From positions 3,257,040-3,321,039 of the forward strand of contig NW_004454267.1 of NCBI RefSeq assembly GCF_000283155.1: DNA of 64,000 bases. Direction: 5' to 3'. Shown in pieces: positions 1 to 10,479 of this stretch. The notes under the pieces are model-generated. The model made no database searches. It was not told where the DNA came from and saw only the letters and a program-made list of their open reading frames with translations. The DNA is from Ceratotherium simum simum. Its lineage: Eukaryota > Chordata > Mammalia > Perissodactyla > Rhinocerotidae. Made by a program: the position numbers and the translations under genes. The first letter of the stretch is position 1. Each line of letters begins with the position of its first letter.

Positions 1-140
1 CCTGCCCCCGCGCGCCTCCCCCTGCCGCCCGCACCTGCCCTCTCCAGACGCTCGAGAGCCATTGGGCGCCCGCGCACACCCAGTCCGCGCCAGCCAATCC
101 CGTGGCCGCTAGCCACTGTGCGGGCTCAGCGTTTAAATGT
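1..140. promoter_or_regulatory. GC-rich CpG strip with CCAAT boxes, edge of a promoter-like region
   Basis: The first 140 bases are rich in C, G and CpG, unlike the AT-rich DNA that follows. An inverted CCAAT box (ATTGG) lies at 61-65 and a direct CCAAT at 94-98, about 30 bp apart, a spacing typical of NF-Y promoters. GC content falls sharply after about 140, where an old L1 end begins. I infer this is the edge of a CpG-island promoter of a neighbouring gene whose body lies left of the window. No exon or ATG can be assigned. Confidence 0.5.
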
Positions 141-171
141 GGCTGGTCCACATCACGCATGAGCGTATTTA

Positions 172-640
172 CAGGAAAAGTCCAGACTAGGCTAATGCAC
201 AGAGACAGAATGTAGACTAGCGGTTGTCAGGGGCTGAGCGATGGAGGGCTGCGAAGTGACTGCTAACTGGGTATGGTGTTCTTTTGGGGGATAATGAAAA
301 TGTTCTGTAATTAGATAGTGCTGATGATTGCACGGGAAACCATTGAATACACTTTAAAATGGTGAATGTGGGCCGGCCCCGTGGCTTAGCGGTTAAGTGA
401 GGGCGCTCCACTGCTGGCAACCCGGGTTCGGATCCCGGGCGCACACTGACGCACCGCTTCTCCGGCCATGCTGAGGCCGCGTCCCGCATACAGCAACTGG
501 AAGGATGTGCAGCTATGACATACAGCTATCTACTGGGGCTTTGGGGGGAAAAAATAAATAAATAAAATCTTTAAAATGGTGAATGTTATGGCATGTGAAT
601 TATACGTCAAAAAAAGCTTTAAAAAGTGGGGGGAAATAGG
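172..640 (+). repeat. Old L1 3' end, split by an ERE SINE
   Basis: The text at 172-351 and 587-640 matches the familiar 3' end of mammalian L1M elements (mild 'agtggttgccaggggctg' type motif, then a segment ending in 'tatggcatgtgaattatac'). A younger SINE at 370-568 interrupts it. Confidence 0.55.
370..568 (+). mobile_element. ERE SINE (A-tail type)
   Basis: A tRNA-derived SINE with head GGCCGGCCCCGTGGC, box-A-like GGTTAAG, box-B-like GGTTCGGATCC and tail 'gctttgggg' followed by AAATAAA repeats. A perfect 18 bp target-site duplication (CTTTAAAATGGTGAATGT) flanks it at 352-369 and 569-586, so it is a recent insertion into an old L1 end. Confidence 0.95.
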
Positions 641-1106
641 AAGAAAAAAAAAGGGATACCAACATTCAGTTACCAAGATGGTGGTGTATTTTAAATGTTT
701 ACATGTGAGGAATTCACATTTTCAACACACACTACTGACTGATCATGTAACTTTGCTTGGAGACAAATTGAAGAGTTAAAATTTGAGGACTTCCATGAAT
801 GTAAGGCGGGATCAATGAGCCTATTGCCTTCTCTTCAGAGTTTGTGACTCAATGAATATTGCCTCCAGAAATGTATGTAGAGCTCCCAGGTATGTCCCAG
901 AAGTAGCGGGGGTGGGGGGTGGGGTGGGGGGGGTGTCATCGGGAACCCAAACAACAGATACAATCTCTGACTTCATGGAGCTCAGTTTCTCCTTGCTCCT
1001 TTTCCTCGCTTTTTTCCCTTCCTTCACTGTCCCATCCAATCCCACTCTCATTTTCTCTCTCTCTCTCACTGTGTCTCGCTTCTATTTGTTTATCCTACTT
1101 TAATTT
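641..1106. other. Unassigned intergenic DNA with low-complexity tracts
   Basis: No gene or clear repeat. There is a G-rich run at about 907-936 and a pyrimidine-rich, CT-repeat stretch at about 990-1085. The open frames across these are composition artefacts. Confidence 0.5.
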
Positions 1107-1450
1107 TTAATTTTTCAATTTTTAACTTTTCATTTTGAATAATTCCAGACTTAGAATAAAGTTCCAAAAATAGTATAGTTCCCATATACCCTTCACCCAA
1201 GCTTCTCCAAATATTTACATCTTACATAATCGTAGTACAATTATCAAAACCAGGAAATCAGCACTGATGTAATACTGTTACCTAATCTACAGACCTTATT
1301 CAAATTATTGCCAATTGTCCCACTAAGGTCCTTCTCCCTCTGACATCCAATCTCGGATCATGTTGCATTGCACTGAATTGGCATATATCGCCTTAGTCTC
1401 CAATCTGGGGCACTAACAAGTTATTTTAGAGACTGTTTCTCAATTTGTCA
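1107..1450 (-). repeat. Old L1M 3' end, minus orientation
   Basis: The text resembles the reverse complement of an L1M 3' end: an AT-rich start, 'ttccaaaaatagtatagttcc', then 'catatacccttcacccaagc'. It is diverged, with no open frame. Confidence 0.45.
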
Positions 1451-1457
1451 ACCTCAT

Positions 1458-1862
1458 TGTTACGGGCTGAATTGTGTCCCGCCAAAATTAATATGTCGGA
1501 GCCCTAAAGCCCAATACTTCAGAATGTGACTGTATTTGGAGGTAGGGCCTTCAAAAAGGTGATTAAGTTAAAAATGAGGCCCTTGGTGTGGGCCCTAATC
1601 CAGTGATTGATGTCCCTATAAGAAGAGGAAATTTGGCCACACAAAGTGACACCAGGCAGTGCACGCACAGAGGAAAGACCATGTGAGGACACAGTAAGAA
1701 GGCGGCCATCTGCAAGCCGAAGAGAGAGGCCTCAGAAGAAATCAACCCAGCTGACACCTTGACCTTGGGCTTCTGGCCTCCAGAACTGTGAGAAAATAAA
1801 TTTGTTTTTTAACCCACCTAGTGTGTGGTATTTTGTTCTGGCAGCCCTAGCAGACTAATACA
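1458..1862 (+). repeat. Solo LTR, MaLR/MLT1-like
   Basis: It starts TGTTACGGGCTGAATTGTG and ends AGACTAATACA, with internal motifs known from MaLR-type LTRs ('gactgtatttggaggtagg', 'tccctataagaagaggaaat', 'agaactgtgagaaaataaa'). The length of about 405 bp fits a solo LTR. No internal retroviral sequence is attached. The exact subfamily is not certain. Confidence 0.65.
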
Positions 1863-2063
1863 CCCGTTCTCTTCAATTCTTGGGAAACTGCCAATTTCTG
1901 TGTTCTTGGACCCTTTCTATCTGCTCATATGCTGATTTCTATCCCGCCCCTCTCCTTCTTCTTGTCACTGGTCCCCAGCAAATCTTTCTGTCAGATTTCT
2001 CCCAGCTAGGCAGTCTCCTAGCTCACCAAAATGTCTTTCCTTGTTTATTACTTATATCTCCCT

Positions 2064-2518
2064 TGTATTATTTTTCTATTGCTGCTGTAACAAGTTACCA
2101 CAAATTTAACAACACAAATTTGTTGTCCTAGAGTTTGGGAGGTCAGAAGTCTAAAATGGGTCTGCAGGGCTGCATTCCCTCTGGAGGCCTTGGAGGAGGA
2201 TCCATTTCCTTGCCTTTTCTAGCTTCTAGATCTGCATTCCTTGATGGCCCCAAAGTCAGCAGTGTAGCACCTTCCAATCTCTCTCTCTGTCATTGGATTG
2301 TGGCATAGTCTTTTGTGACTCTGACCTGCCTCCCTCTTAGAAGGACTCTAGTGATTACATTTGGCCCACCTGGATAATCCAGGCTAATCTCCCCATCTCA
2401 AGATCCTCAGCTTGAGGGTCAACTACAAAGTCCTTTTTGCCATGTAAAATAACATATCCACAGGTTCTGGGGATTAAGACATGCACATCTTTGGAGCGCC
2501 ATCATTCAGCCTACTATA
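2064..2518 (+). repeat. LTR-like old mammalian repeat (copy 1)
   Basis: It begins TGTATTATTTTTCTATTGCTG and ends CAGCCTACTATA, a familiar interspersed repeat ('gctgctgtaacaagttacca', 'gattacatttggcccacctg'). A second copy is at 30533-31044. I recognise the class but cannot fix the family name. Confidence 0.6.
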
Positions 2519-2644
2519 CCCCTCTTTATCGTGTCTCCCGTCTCTGTAATCCTTTTGGTCTCGTCTAACAGCAGTTGATTGTATTAACTGAAATCAAACT
2601 ACCCATTTCTCAACATACTACGCAGATTAGGACTCTCTGTTTGT

Positions 2645-2745
2645 CTGGGCACTCGTTCATTCATTCATTCATTCAACTCATCAATATTCATTGAGCACTA
2701 TTATGTGCCAGGCACTAAACTATGTGCTGTGGAAAGGATTTGTAT
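2645..2745 (-). repeat. L2-type fragment
   Basis: An ATTC tetranucleotide run, then 'ttgagcactattatgtgcca', the reverse-complement hallmark of the L2 3' end. Confidence 0.55.
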
Positions 2746-2922
2746 TTGCGATGCTTTAAAAAAAAAAAAATCTGATTTCTGACTGAATTAGAGAAAATTG
2801 TGGTCTTCATTAAACACACACAAAAATTTCGCTAATAATGCCTACACAATTCTCTTAATCAAATTTCTTCGAGAGACATACAGAGCAAAACTGGAGGCAG
2901 GAGAGTGGGGCGGGGGAGGAAT

Positions 2923-3112
2923 CAGGGTTGCCAGGTAAAATACAGGACGCCCAGTTAACTTGGAATTTCAGATGAACAATGAATAACATTTTGGTGTAAG
3001 TATGCCCCAAGCTATATTTGGGACACACACTAAAAAATTATTCATTATTCATCTGAAATTCCAAGTTAACTGAGCATCGTATATTTTTAAATTTTATTTT
3101 GCTAAATCTGTC
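2923..3112. repeat. Palindromic interspersed repeat
   Basis: The left arm (about 2930-2989) and right arm (about 3036-3097) are imperfect reverse complements: GGAATTTCAGATGAACAATG on the left faces CATTATTCATCTGAAATTCC on the right, and CCAGTTAACTT faces AAGTTAACTGA. The centre holds 'gccccaagctatatttggga'. It is probably a non-autonomous DNA-transposon-like element able to form a long hairpin. Confidence 0.6.
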
Positions 3113-3129
3113 AGTCCCAATGGGATGAG

Positions 3130-3200
3130 ACTGACATTTATTAGGAGCCTACTGCATGTGTCAGTTCTCCACTGGGTGCTCTAATCCGTTGACTCATTTA
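3130..3200 (-). repeat. MIR-like fragment
   Basis: 'tttattaggagcctactgca' and 'actcatttactcctgtctat' are MIR-like. It is short and diverged. The DNA from 3216 on matches another locus in inverted orientation (see the next entry). Confidence 0.35.
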
Positions 3201-3215
3201 CTCCTGTCTATGCAA

Positions 3216-3300
3216 AATAACCAATAACCATTCTATAGATAAGAGAAATAAGGTGAGTCTTACTTGAGCCAGAGTGAGGATCATAACTGGGGAAGGCCTT
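3216..3300. repeat. Repeat segment, inverted relative to 7403-7480
   Basis: Roughly 75 bp, including AGATAAGAGAAATAAGGTGA and TTACTTGAGCCAGAGTGAGG, recurs as the reverse complement near 7403-7480 with few differences. This is probably one repeat family present twice; I cannot name it. Confidence 0.6.
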
Positions 3301-3618
3301 TTCCAGAAAGGAAGAAAGCATTCCAGAGAAGCATGGTTTTCAGGGCAGTCATATCTTTTTAGAACAAAGAACATACATTAAACACACCCAGGATACATTT
3401 TCAAAGTTTCATAGAGGTATTTAGCTGCAAATGAGCAAGTCAACATGACCCTGGCGTTGGGGAAAGGGACTAATATGGGCGTTACCAATAGGGCATAGGA
3501 GGGGTAGTATGCATTATTATACTAAGAGAGTGAATTCTTTAATGGTTAAAGTGGACATACAATGTGTGTTTGATAGGCCATAAGTTAGGCTACTTTAGTT
3601 CAAGCTGAATCAGTTTTG

Positions 3619-3880
3619 GGTTTTTTTGTTGGTTTTTTTTGTTTGTTTTTATGCTGAGGAAGATTTGCCCTGAGCTAACATCTGTTGCCAATCTTCCTCT
3701 TTTTGCTTGAAGAAGATTTGCCCTGAGCTAACATCTGTGCCAATCCTTCTCTATTTTGTATGTGGGTTGCCGCCACAGCATAGCCACTGACGAGTGGTGT
3801 AGGTCCGTGCCCAGGACCCGAACCCAGGCCGCTGAAGTGGACAGCACTGAACTCAACCACTAGGCCATGGGGCCGGCCCC
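3619..3880 (-). mobile_element. ERE SINE (hairpin-tail type)
   Basis: Reverse complement of an ERE head (ending GGGGCCGGCCCC) preceded by two tail units of the type GAAGATTTGCCCTGAGCTAA. A 14 bp target duplication CTGAATCAGTTTTG lies at 3605-3618 and 3881-3894. The open frame on this strand is within the SINE and not a gene. Confidence 0.93.
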
Positions 3881-3973
3881 CTGAATCAGTTTTGAACTGG
3901 AATAGTTACCCCATATACCTCAATATGTGAAAATCTCTTGACACTCCTCCAAGAACCCCAATGAGGTGAGGGG

Positions 3974-4222
3974 TTGGTAGCAAACTGTAGAGGCATATAT
4001 CCTCCATCCAAAATCTATGGCGATCTTTATCAAGCAGCTCAATATATTGACTTAACGGGAGTTGAAAGAAAGAGAAATGAATACTTCGAAGGCTTAGACT
4101 ATTTCACACGTATTGCTGTGTCTCTTCTTAAAAGCAATGAAAAATTCAGTGAAGACAGTCTATTACTCAAGCAAACCCTTAAAGAATCACATGGCCTTCA
4201 AACAAGAGATGCTCTAAGATAA
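3974..4222 (+). pseudogene. Open frame of unrecognised origin, possibly a decayed coding fragment
   Basis: An 82-codon frame with an unusually protein-like composition (aromatic and charged mix: YGDLYQAAQYIDL, KRNEYFEGLDYFTRIAVSLL), not low-complexity and not a known repeat. After the stop at 4220, a +1 frame (about 4221-4330) continues with similar character (HYIDASSSVQAVIQ), which suggests a frameshifted longer coding ancestor. No introns are evident, so a processed pseudogene fragment is one explanation. I do not recognise the family, and chance remains possible. Confidence 0.35.
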
Positions 4223-4334
4223 ATTAATGCATTACATTGATGCTTCATCATCTGTGCAAGCTGTGATTCAGAGCCCTCCGGCAGTAACGAGGCAACGCAT
4301 TCATGTGACATTAACGTCCCTGAACAGTGGGAGA

Positions 4335-5375
4335 CACTGTAGAACTTAGTGCTGCCTTCAAACGTAGAAGAGGAGTTTTGTTAGGAACTCTTGCAGCAGG
4401 GAATAAAGTACGGACGTGGGAACCCAGCTTCAATTTACAACTAAGGATCACATTAAAAATACATTAAGATGATTACAATGGAGCTTATTGAAACTGTTAT
4501 TATTTCATTTTATTTAAATGAATCGGGGCTAATAAGAACCACCGAGTGGGCTGCAGTGTCTAAAATCTTCTAACTTCTCTTGCTAATCCTGAAATGTCTA
4601 CTGACAAGACAAAAGGCTCTTTGGCTTAAAAGTCTCCAAGACCAACAGGTCTGTTTTCCAATGAGCAGAGTAAGCAATCAGCTACGGCCACCCCTCACAA
4701 AAGGTTACTGAAGTTCCCCAAACCCCCTCAGTATCACCTCTGAGACATCGGTTGTCTCTGTGGGTGTGGGCAAAGAGCAGGATGCTAAAGACACTGTCTT
4801 CCTCCTTGTCATCTGAAATGGGGCTCGAGGGAGGCTGGCAAGGAAATGTTATCTAATCCTCCTTCTTTCTGATTTCCTCACCACCCACCCCTTCATTCCA
4901 GAGCCCTTCATTCTTAATGGAATTTCTCCAGCAGCCATCTGAATGGAAGCGAGTGCTTTGATTTGAAGCCCAGTGTGCCCAGTAAGCACAAGGTTTTTGC
5001 TTAGTGTGGCTACAGATGAATAAAGAGAGCTGTGCTTTATGCAAATTTTAATATGATTTTCTTTTTGAAAAGTCATTTTTATTCGGATGGGTTTGGGTGG
5101 GTAGGATTGAAATGATGGGGAGGGGGAGAGGGAATAACCACCACTGCTTATTCCCTGAATGCACACAGAAAGAATGGGTGCTCCAGTTGGAAAAGTTCAG
5201 AAGTGGAGGTTAAAACAAGAGGATGGAAGCTTGCTTCCCACCAGGGCCTTAATTTCTTCTGTTAGCAGAAATGGTATTAAGCAATTCTGTCATGAAATCA
5301 TTGCATTTCAGCTCTGATGTGGAAAAACTACGCCTAAGAATTCTGTCTCTATGACCCTAGGAGACTTTCTTTTTT
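4335..5375. other. Intergenic DNA without gene or clear repeat
   Basis: No gene or repeat is recognised. A perfect octamer motif ATGCAAAT is at 5039-5046 in a locally AT-rich strip. The open frames here have no family features. Confidence 0.5.
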
Positions 5376-6345
5376 TTAATTTAATTATTTTATTGAAGTC
5401 GTATTAGTTTATAACATTGTGTAATTTCAGGTGTACATTATTATATATCAGTTTCTGTATAGACGGTATTGTGCTCACCACAAATAGTCTAGTTTTAATC
5501 CGTTACCATACATATGTGCGTCTTTACCCCCTTCACCCACCCCCCCAGCCTCTTTCCCCTCTGGTAACCACTAATCTGATCTCTTTATCCAGGTGTTTGT
5601 TTATCTCCCACATATGAGTGAAATCATACGGTGTTTGTCTTTCCCTGTCTGGCTTATATCACTTAGCATAACACCCTCAAGGTCCATCCATGTTGTTGTA
5701 GATGGGACGATTTTGTCTTTCTATGGCTGAGTAGTATTCCATTGTATATATAAACCTCAACTTTATCCACTCATCTGTTGATGGGCACTTGGGTTGCTTC
5801 CATGTCTTGGCTATTGTGAATAATGCTGCAATGAACATAGGGGTGCATAACTCTCTTTGAATTGCCGATTTCATGTTCTTTGGATAAATACGCAGTAGTG
5901 GGATTGCTGGATTATATGGTATTTCTATTTTTAAATTTTGAGAAATGTCTGTACTATTTTCCATAGTTGCTGCACCAGTTTACATTCCCACCAGCAGTGT
6001 ATGAGTTCCCCTTTCTCCATAACACGTGTTATTTTTTGTCTTATTAATTATAGCCATTCTGACGGGTGTAAGGTGATACTTCATTGTAGTTTTGATTTGC
6101 ATTTCTCTAATAATTAGTGATGTTGAACATCTTTTCACGTGCCTGTTGGCCATCTGTATATCTTCTTTGGAAAAATGTCTGTTCATAACCTCTGCCCATT
6201 TTTTGATCAGGTTGTTTGGTTTTTTTTTTTTTTTTCTTGTTATTGAGTTGTATGAGTTCTTTATATATTTTGGAAATTAACCCCTTGTCAGATAGGTGAT
6301 TTGCAATATTTTCTCCCAGTTGGTGGGTTGTCTCTTTGTTTTCTT
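5376..6345 (-). mobile_element. 5'-truncated L1, 3' end with ORF2 C-terminus
   Basis: Read on the minus strand this is the 3' end of a LINE-1: ORF2 C-terminal coding (ITRNKTNN-like and '[20 protein letters not shown]' type motifs at about 5980-6186, 'LKIEIPYNPAIPLL' and 'TMEYYSAI' at about 5677-5964), then the 3' UTR. Stops and frameshifts split the frame, and the element is truncated near 6345. It is not functional. L1 ORF2 normally supplies endonuclease and reverse transcriptase; only the C-terminal tail remains. Confidence 0.9.
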
Positions 6346-6349
6346 CATG

Positions 6350-7080
6350 GTTATGACCTAGGCAACTTATACACCCTTAACATTGACACAAATTATGTGA
6401 AAGTTGCTTGGATCAATATGAGCATTTTCAGACCATTTTAATATTGGCAGGAGCTGAAACAAAGTACTGAGGCTAAAATTGTATCCATTCTTGCTCCTGT
6501 TGAGAAGTTCGTAACACTTCATCTTTCTATGCTGCACCCAATAAAATACTAAAATGTGCTTACAGATTTCTTAACAGGGATGGTGGACATCATAGATTCC
6601 ACCTGCAACTTGGTATTTTGAAATTGTGCCATTGGGAGAAATATTTGAAGTAGAGTGTTTCTCTGGCTCAGAAACTCTCTTTTCATCAGCTTTATTTTAA
6701 GTAACGATTCTGCCCACAATTGGTGTGGGATAATAGAGCAGCCAATTAAATTTATTTCATTAATTTTCCATTGTTAAGCTTCAGGAAAAGAAATACCTTT
6801 GTAAATTCTCCTAAAATACATACAGAAGAGATAAAATAAAAAATCTGAAATTATGAAAAACCCAACATTAGAGGTAGCTTTAAAGATAGTGCATATTCAA
6901 ATATGCAAATGATTAAGTATTTCTACATCAAAAGTGAATTAATTACAGAGAATTTTCTTCTCCAACGATGCTTTTTTGAACCTCTGAAACTTCAATTACT
7001 ATAGAAAACGCACGACTCTACTACTATGTGGAAGAAATAACTAATTAGTGGAATAACGGTTTAGAGATGATTTTAGTACT
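6350..7080. other. Repeat-free AT-rich block with homeobox and octamer-like motifs
   Basis: I recognise no transposon here, unlike both flanks. It contains several TAATT and ATTA motifs (about 6745-6775) and an ATGCAAAT octamer at 6903-6910 preceded by ATTCAA. It may be a conserved non-coding element, which is inference only. Confidence 0.35.
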
Positions 7081-7139
7081 CTGATCCAATCAGGAGTGAG
7101 AAATCACATTGTAATTAGAACAGGGAAAGTTTCATACAG

Positions 7140-7960
7140 TCAATTTTTATTATTCAAAGTAGTTATGTTCTATAAAGTTGCTATGAACACTGAATTAGCA
7201 AATACTGAAACATTACTCTTAGGGCAAATACAGGGTTCGGTTCCCTCGAGCCCCTGGTCACAACATTTTCATCAACTGATCAATACATAACCTTGCCTTG
7301 TGTTTCTGCTGAAGGACACCTTATTTAATACATATTGTTGACTCATTAACATTGAACTCTCAGCCAATGACATTATAACTCATGCCTAAAGGCCTTCCCG
7401 GGTTATAATCCTCACTCTGGCTCAAGTAAAAGTCACCTTATTTCTCTTATCTATAGGGCTATTGGTTATTTTGTGTCGACATAAGTAGACTGTTTTCCTG
7501 AGTTCTGTGAGCCACTCTAGCAAATTAATCGAACCCAAGGAGAGGGGTCCTGGAACCTCCAATTTATAGCCGGTGGGCTAGAAGCACAGGTCACAACCAG
7601 GGCTTGTGATTAGCATCTGAAGTGGAGGAGGACAGTCTTGTGGGGCTGACACCTTAACCTGTGGGATCTGACACTATCCCCAGGTAGATAGTGTCAGAAT
7701 TGGATTAAATTGTAGGACACTCAGTTGGTGTCAGAGAATTACTCAATGAGTGGAAAACCCACACATCTGGTGTCAGAAATGAAGCAATGTTGTAGAAAAG
7801 TATTGAGAGGAGACCCAGGAGAAGTGAGCTTTTCCTTACATTCAGGGGAAGCTGCGGGAGATGGTCACTGGAGAAACTACCAGCAAGAACCTGGAAGCAA
7901 AACCCTTTCCTCCTGCAATGTCTCTCTGGCGCCCTATACTGACAAAACTTAACATTGTGC
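7140..7960 (+). repeat. Old interspersed repeat(s), LTR-like
   Basis: The texts at 7140-7400 ('aagttgctatgaacactgaa') and 7403-7760 ('gtgagccactctagcaaatt', 'gtgtcagaattggattaaat') are of a type seen repeatedly in mammalian genomes. I cannot give a secure family. The open frames in this span belong to the repeats. Part of it (7403-7480) recurs inverted at 3216-3300. Confidence 0.45.
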
Positions 7961-8179
7961 CAGCTGGCAAAGGAAAATTACTTAAAGGGCCCAGATCCAT
8001 TTTTACTGAGCAGACGAAAAGAACGGATTTGGAGCCGGGAGATGATAAATTAATAACTAGCATAAGTACTATTTAATGTTCTTTTTAAAAATGATTCTGC
8101 AAGTATGGAAAACAAAAAAAGTAGAGTTAAGAAAATTAACATTTCTACAGTTAACCACTGTTTCCATTTTTGGTTATTT

Positions 8180-8393
8180 TTTTTTTTTTTTATAATTTTA
8201 TTTTTATTTATTTTCCCCCCAAAGCCCCAGCAGATAGTTGTATGTCATAGTTACACATCCTTCCAGCTGCTGCATGTGGGACGCGGCCCCAGCATGGCCA
8301 GAGAAGCGGTGCCTCGGTGCGCGCCAGGGATCCGAACCCTGGCCGCCAGCATCGGAGTGCGCGCACTCAACCACTAAGCCACGGGGCCGGCCC
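8180..8393 (-). mobile_element. ERE SINE (A-tail type)
   Basis: Reverse complement of an ERE: T-rich tail, CCCCCCAAAGCCCCAGCAG, 'gggatccgaaccctggc' box B, ending GGGGCCGGCC. Short target duplications of the GGTTATTTTT type lie at about 8172 and 8395. Confidence 0.93.
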
Positions 8394-8399
8394 AGGTTA

Positions 8400-9340
8400 T
8401 TTTTAAAATAGTCTTCTCCATGTGTTCATATAGTTTTTCCTTTAAAAAAACAAAATTAGGCTTATAGTATACATGCTATTTTTTTACCTACTTTTTTTGT
8501 GTGTGTGTGAGGATGATTCGCCATGAGCTAACCTCCGTTGCCAATTTTCCTCTTTTTTGCTGAGGAAGATTAGCCGTGAGCTAACATCTGTGCCCATCTC
8601 CCTCTATTTTGTACACGGGACGCTGCCACAGCATGGCTTGATGAGCAATGTGTAGGTCCGCGCGCAGGATCTGAACCCGCAATCCCGGGCCACCAAAGCA
8701 GAGCATTCGAACTTAACCACTATGCCACCAGGCCAGCCCTTTACCCACTTTTTAAAGTTAACAATATATCATTTTTCCATGTCAATAAGCAGGTATCTAC
8801 ATCATTATTTTTAAAGGTGTGTCTTAACCAATTTTACCATAATTTAACCAATTTCTTATATTGTTGAATATATAGGTTGTTTTACATTTTTTACTATTAT
8901 AAGGAATGCTGCTATTAACATTTTTATAGTTAAATCTTTAACCTAATTATGTCTTTAGTTTAAATTTCTGGGAGCAGAATTTTTGGGACAAAAGGTATGT
9001 ATATTTTAAGGTTTTTGTTGTTGTTACTGAATGCCAAATTGCATTCAGTTAAATGTAATTGGAACCTATAAAAGTTCTCATAAAAATTTGAAATTCTACC
9101 AGTAATGCATGAGAGTATTTATTTTTTCTACTTTGACAGTAAATATTATTATTAAAAAGAAAAACTGTAACTTTGATAGGGAAAAATGCTATTTCATTCA
9201 ATTTTTGCATTTTTTGATCACTAGTAATGTTGACCTTTTTTCATGTTTATTGACCATTTGCACATGTTTTTCTTTTTTATATTGTCTGTTAATGTCTTTG
9301 TTCATTATCCTTTCGGGACACACAGTTTTAGAGAAGGCTG
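8400..9340 (-). repeat. Old L1M fragment, interrupted by an ERE
   Basis: AT-rich text typical of the reverse complement of an L1M 3' region ('ggttgttttacattttttac', 'aatgctgctattaacatttt', 'gggacaaaaggtatg'). The SINE at 8500-8740 splits it and the SINE at 8180 lies at its edge. Confidence 0.5.
8500..8740 (-). mobile_element. ERE SINE (hairpin-tail type)
   Basis: Two tail units (GAGCTAACCTCCGTTGCC, GAGCTAACATCTGTGCCC) precede the reverse complement of the head ending CCAGGCCAGCCC. An imperfect duplication (TTTACCTACTTTTT versus TTTACCCACTTTTT) flanks it. Confidence 0.9.
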
Positions 9341-9344
9341 AATT

Positions 9345-9880
9345 CTTTCATAAAATATAAATTAATCTGAAACAAATGAAAGGTAGAATTCACCTTTTTA
9401 TACTATTTCTCCTTTTTACAATGTCCTGTAAAATATACAATATTCTCTAAAATTCTTAGGGGAAGAAAGAGTCTTAAACATAAATTAAATTGTAGTTTAA
9501 AATGTTAGTAAATATTTTTTATTTTCATATGACTGCATCAATCTTAGCATATCCGCTTCAGATTTTCCAAGACGTCATGCTCAACCCTGCTCCTGTAATA
9601 ATTAAATAATGGTATAGTCTGTGAATTGCCAGAACTATTCAAACATCAAAGAAAAGTAACAGAGTAACAGAAAAATCCCAGTAACAGAAAAATCTACAGG
9701 AATGCCTTCCTCAAGGTTTTAAAAATTAACAATAAATCATTGATAGTAGTGGTTGGTTTTGCTTAATTTTCTTCTTTTTCCAGCTAATTATCACTGAACA
9801 AATATTTTCAATATTTTAGAACAGAGATTTCAAATTTACAGCCTGAGGCATGAATTCATTCATAATTTACTCTCTATTCT
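9345..9880. other. AT-rich intergenic DNA, nothing recognised
   Basis: No gene, RNA or confident repeat is visible. Confidence 0.5.
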
Positions 9881-9884
9881 TTTA

Positions 9885-10090
9885 TCTTGCTCTATTTTCT
9901 TTATGGTACTTACAGCTAATTAATATTGTATTATAGAGCTATTTGTTATCTCTCCATTCCACTAGAATGTAAGATCCACAAACGCAGAGACTCAATCTCT
10001 TTTAGTCATTGTATCCCCAATTTCTAGGATACTGCCTGGCATATGGTGGACTCTCAGAAAACAGATGTTGAATCAATGCATTCAATAATT
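9885..10090 (+). repeat. L2 3' end
   Basis: The hallmark order of an L2 end is present: 'ccactagaatgtaagatcca', 'tgtatccccaatttctagga', 'actgcctggcatatggtgga', then a 'gttgaatcaatgc' terminus. Confidence 0.7.
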
Positions 10091-10205
10091 ATTCATCGAA
10101 CCTCCACTGCATTTTAGACACTGGGCTAGCTAGACTTGGGAGGTAAAATTTCTTGCTTGGCCTGCGGAGTGTCTTTAAAATATGATACTCATTAAATTGA
10201 GTTGA

Positions 10206-10407
10206 GGGCTGGCCCTGTGGCTTGGTGGTTAAGTGCGCGCGCTGCGATGCTGGTGGCCCGGGTTCGGATCCCGGGTGCGCATCGAGGCACCACTTCTCCA
10301 TTCATCCTGAGGCCGAGTCCCACATACAGCAACTAGAAGGATGTGCAGCTACGACATACAACTATCCACTGGGGCTTTGGGGGGAAAAAATAAAATAAAT
10401 AAAATCT
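10206..10407 (+). mobile_element. ERE SINE (A-tail type)
   Basis: Head GGCTGGCCCTGTGGCTTGG, box B GGTTCGGATCC, tail 'gctttggggggaaaaaataa'. A perfect 14 bp duplication TTAAATTGAGTTGA lies at 10192-10205 and 10408-10421. Confidence 0.95.
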
Positions 10408-10479
10408 TTAAATTGAGTTGAAATTGAGATTAAAAACAATGGAAATGTTTGGAAATAAAATCTGCACATTGTGCCAGTA

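Noticed and set aside
370..568. tRNA-like boxes (GGTTAAG, GGTTCGGATCC) at many positions, suggesting tRNA genes
   Set aside because: All lie in ERE SINE heads with A-rich tails and target duplications; none can form an intact tRNA cloverleaf with a mature 3' end.
5677..6186. Minus-strand frames that look like real protein
   Set aside because: They are fragments of L1 ORF2 in a truncated, frameshifted element, not a host gene.
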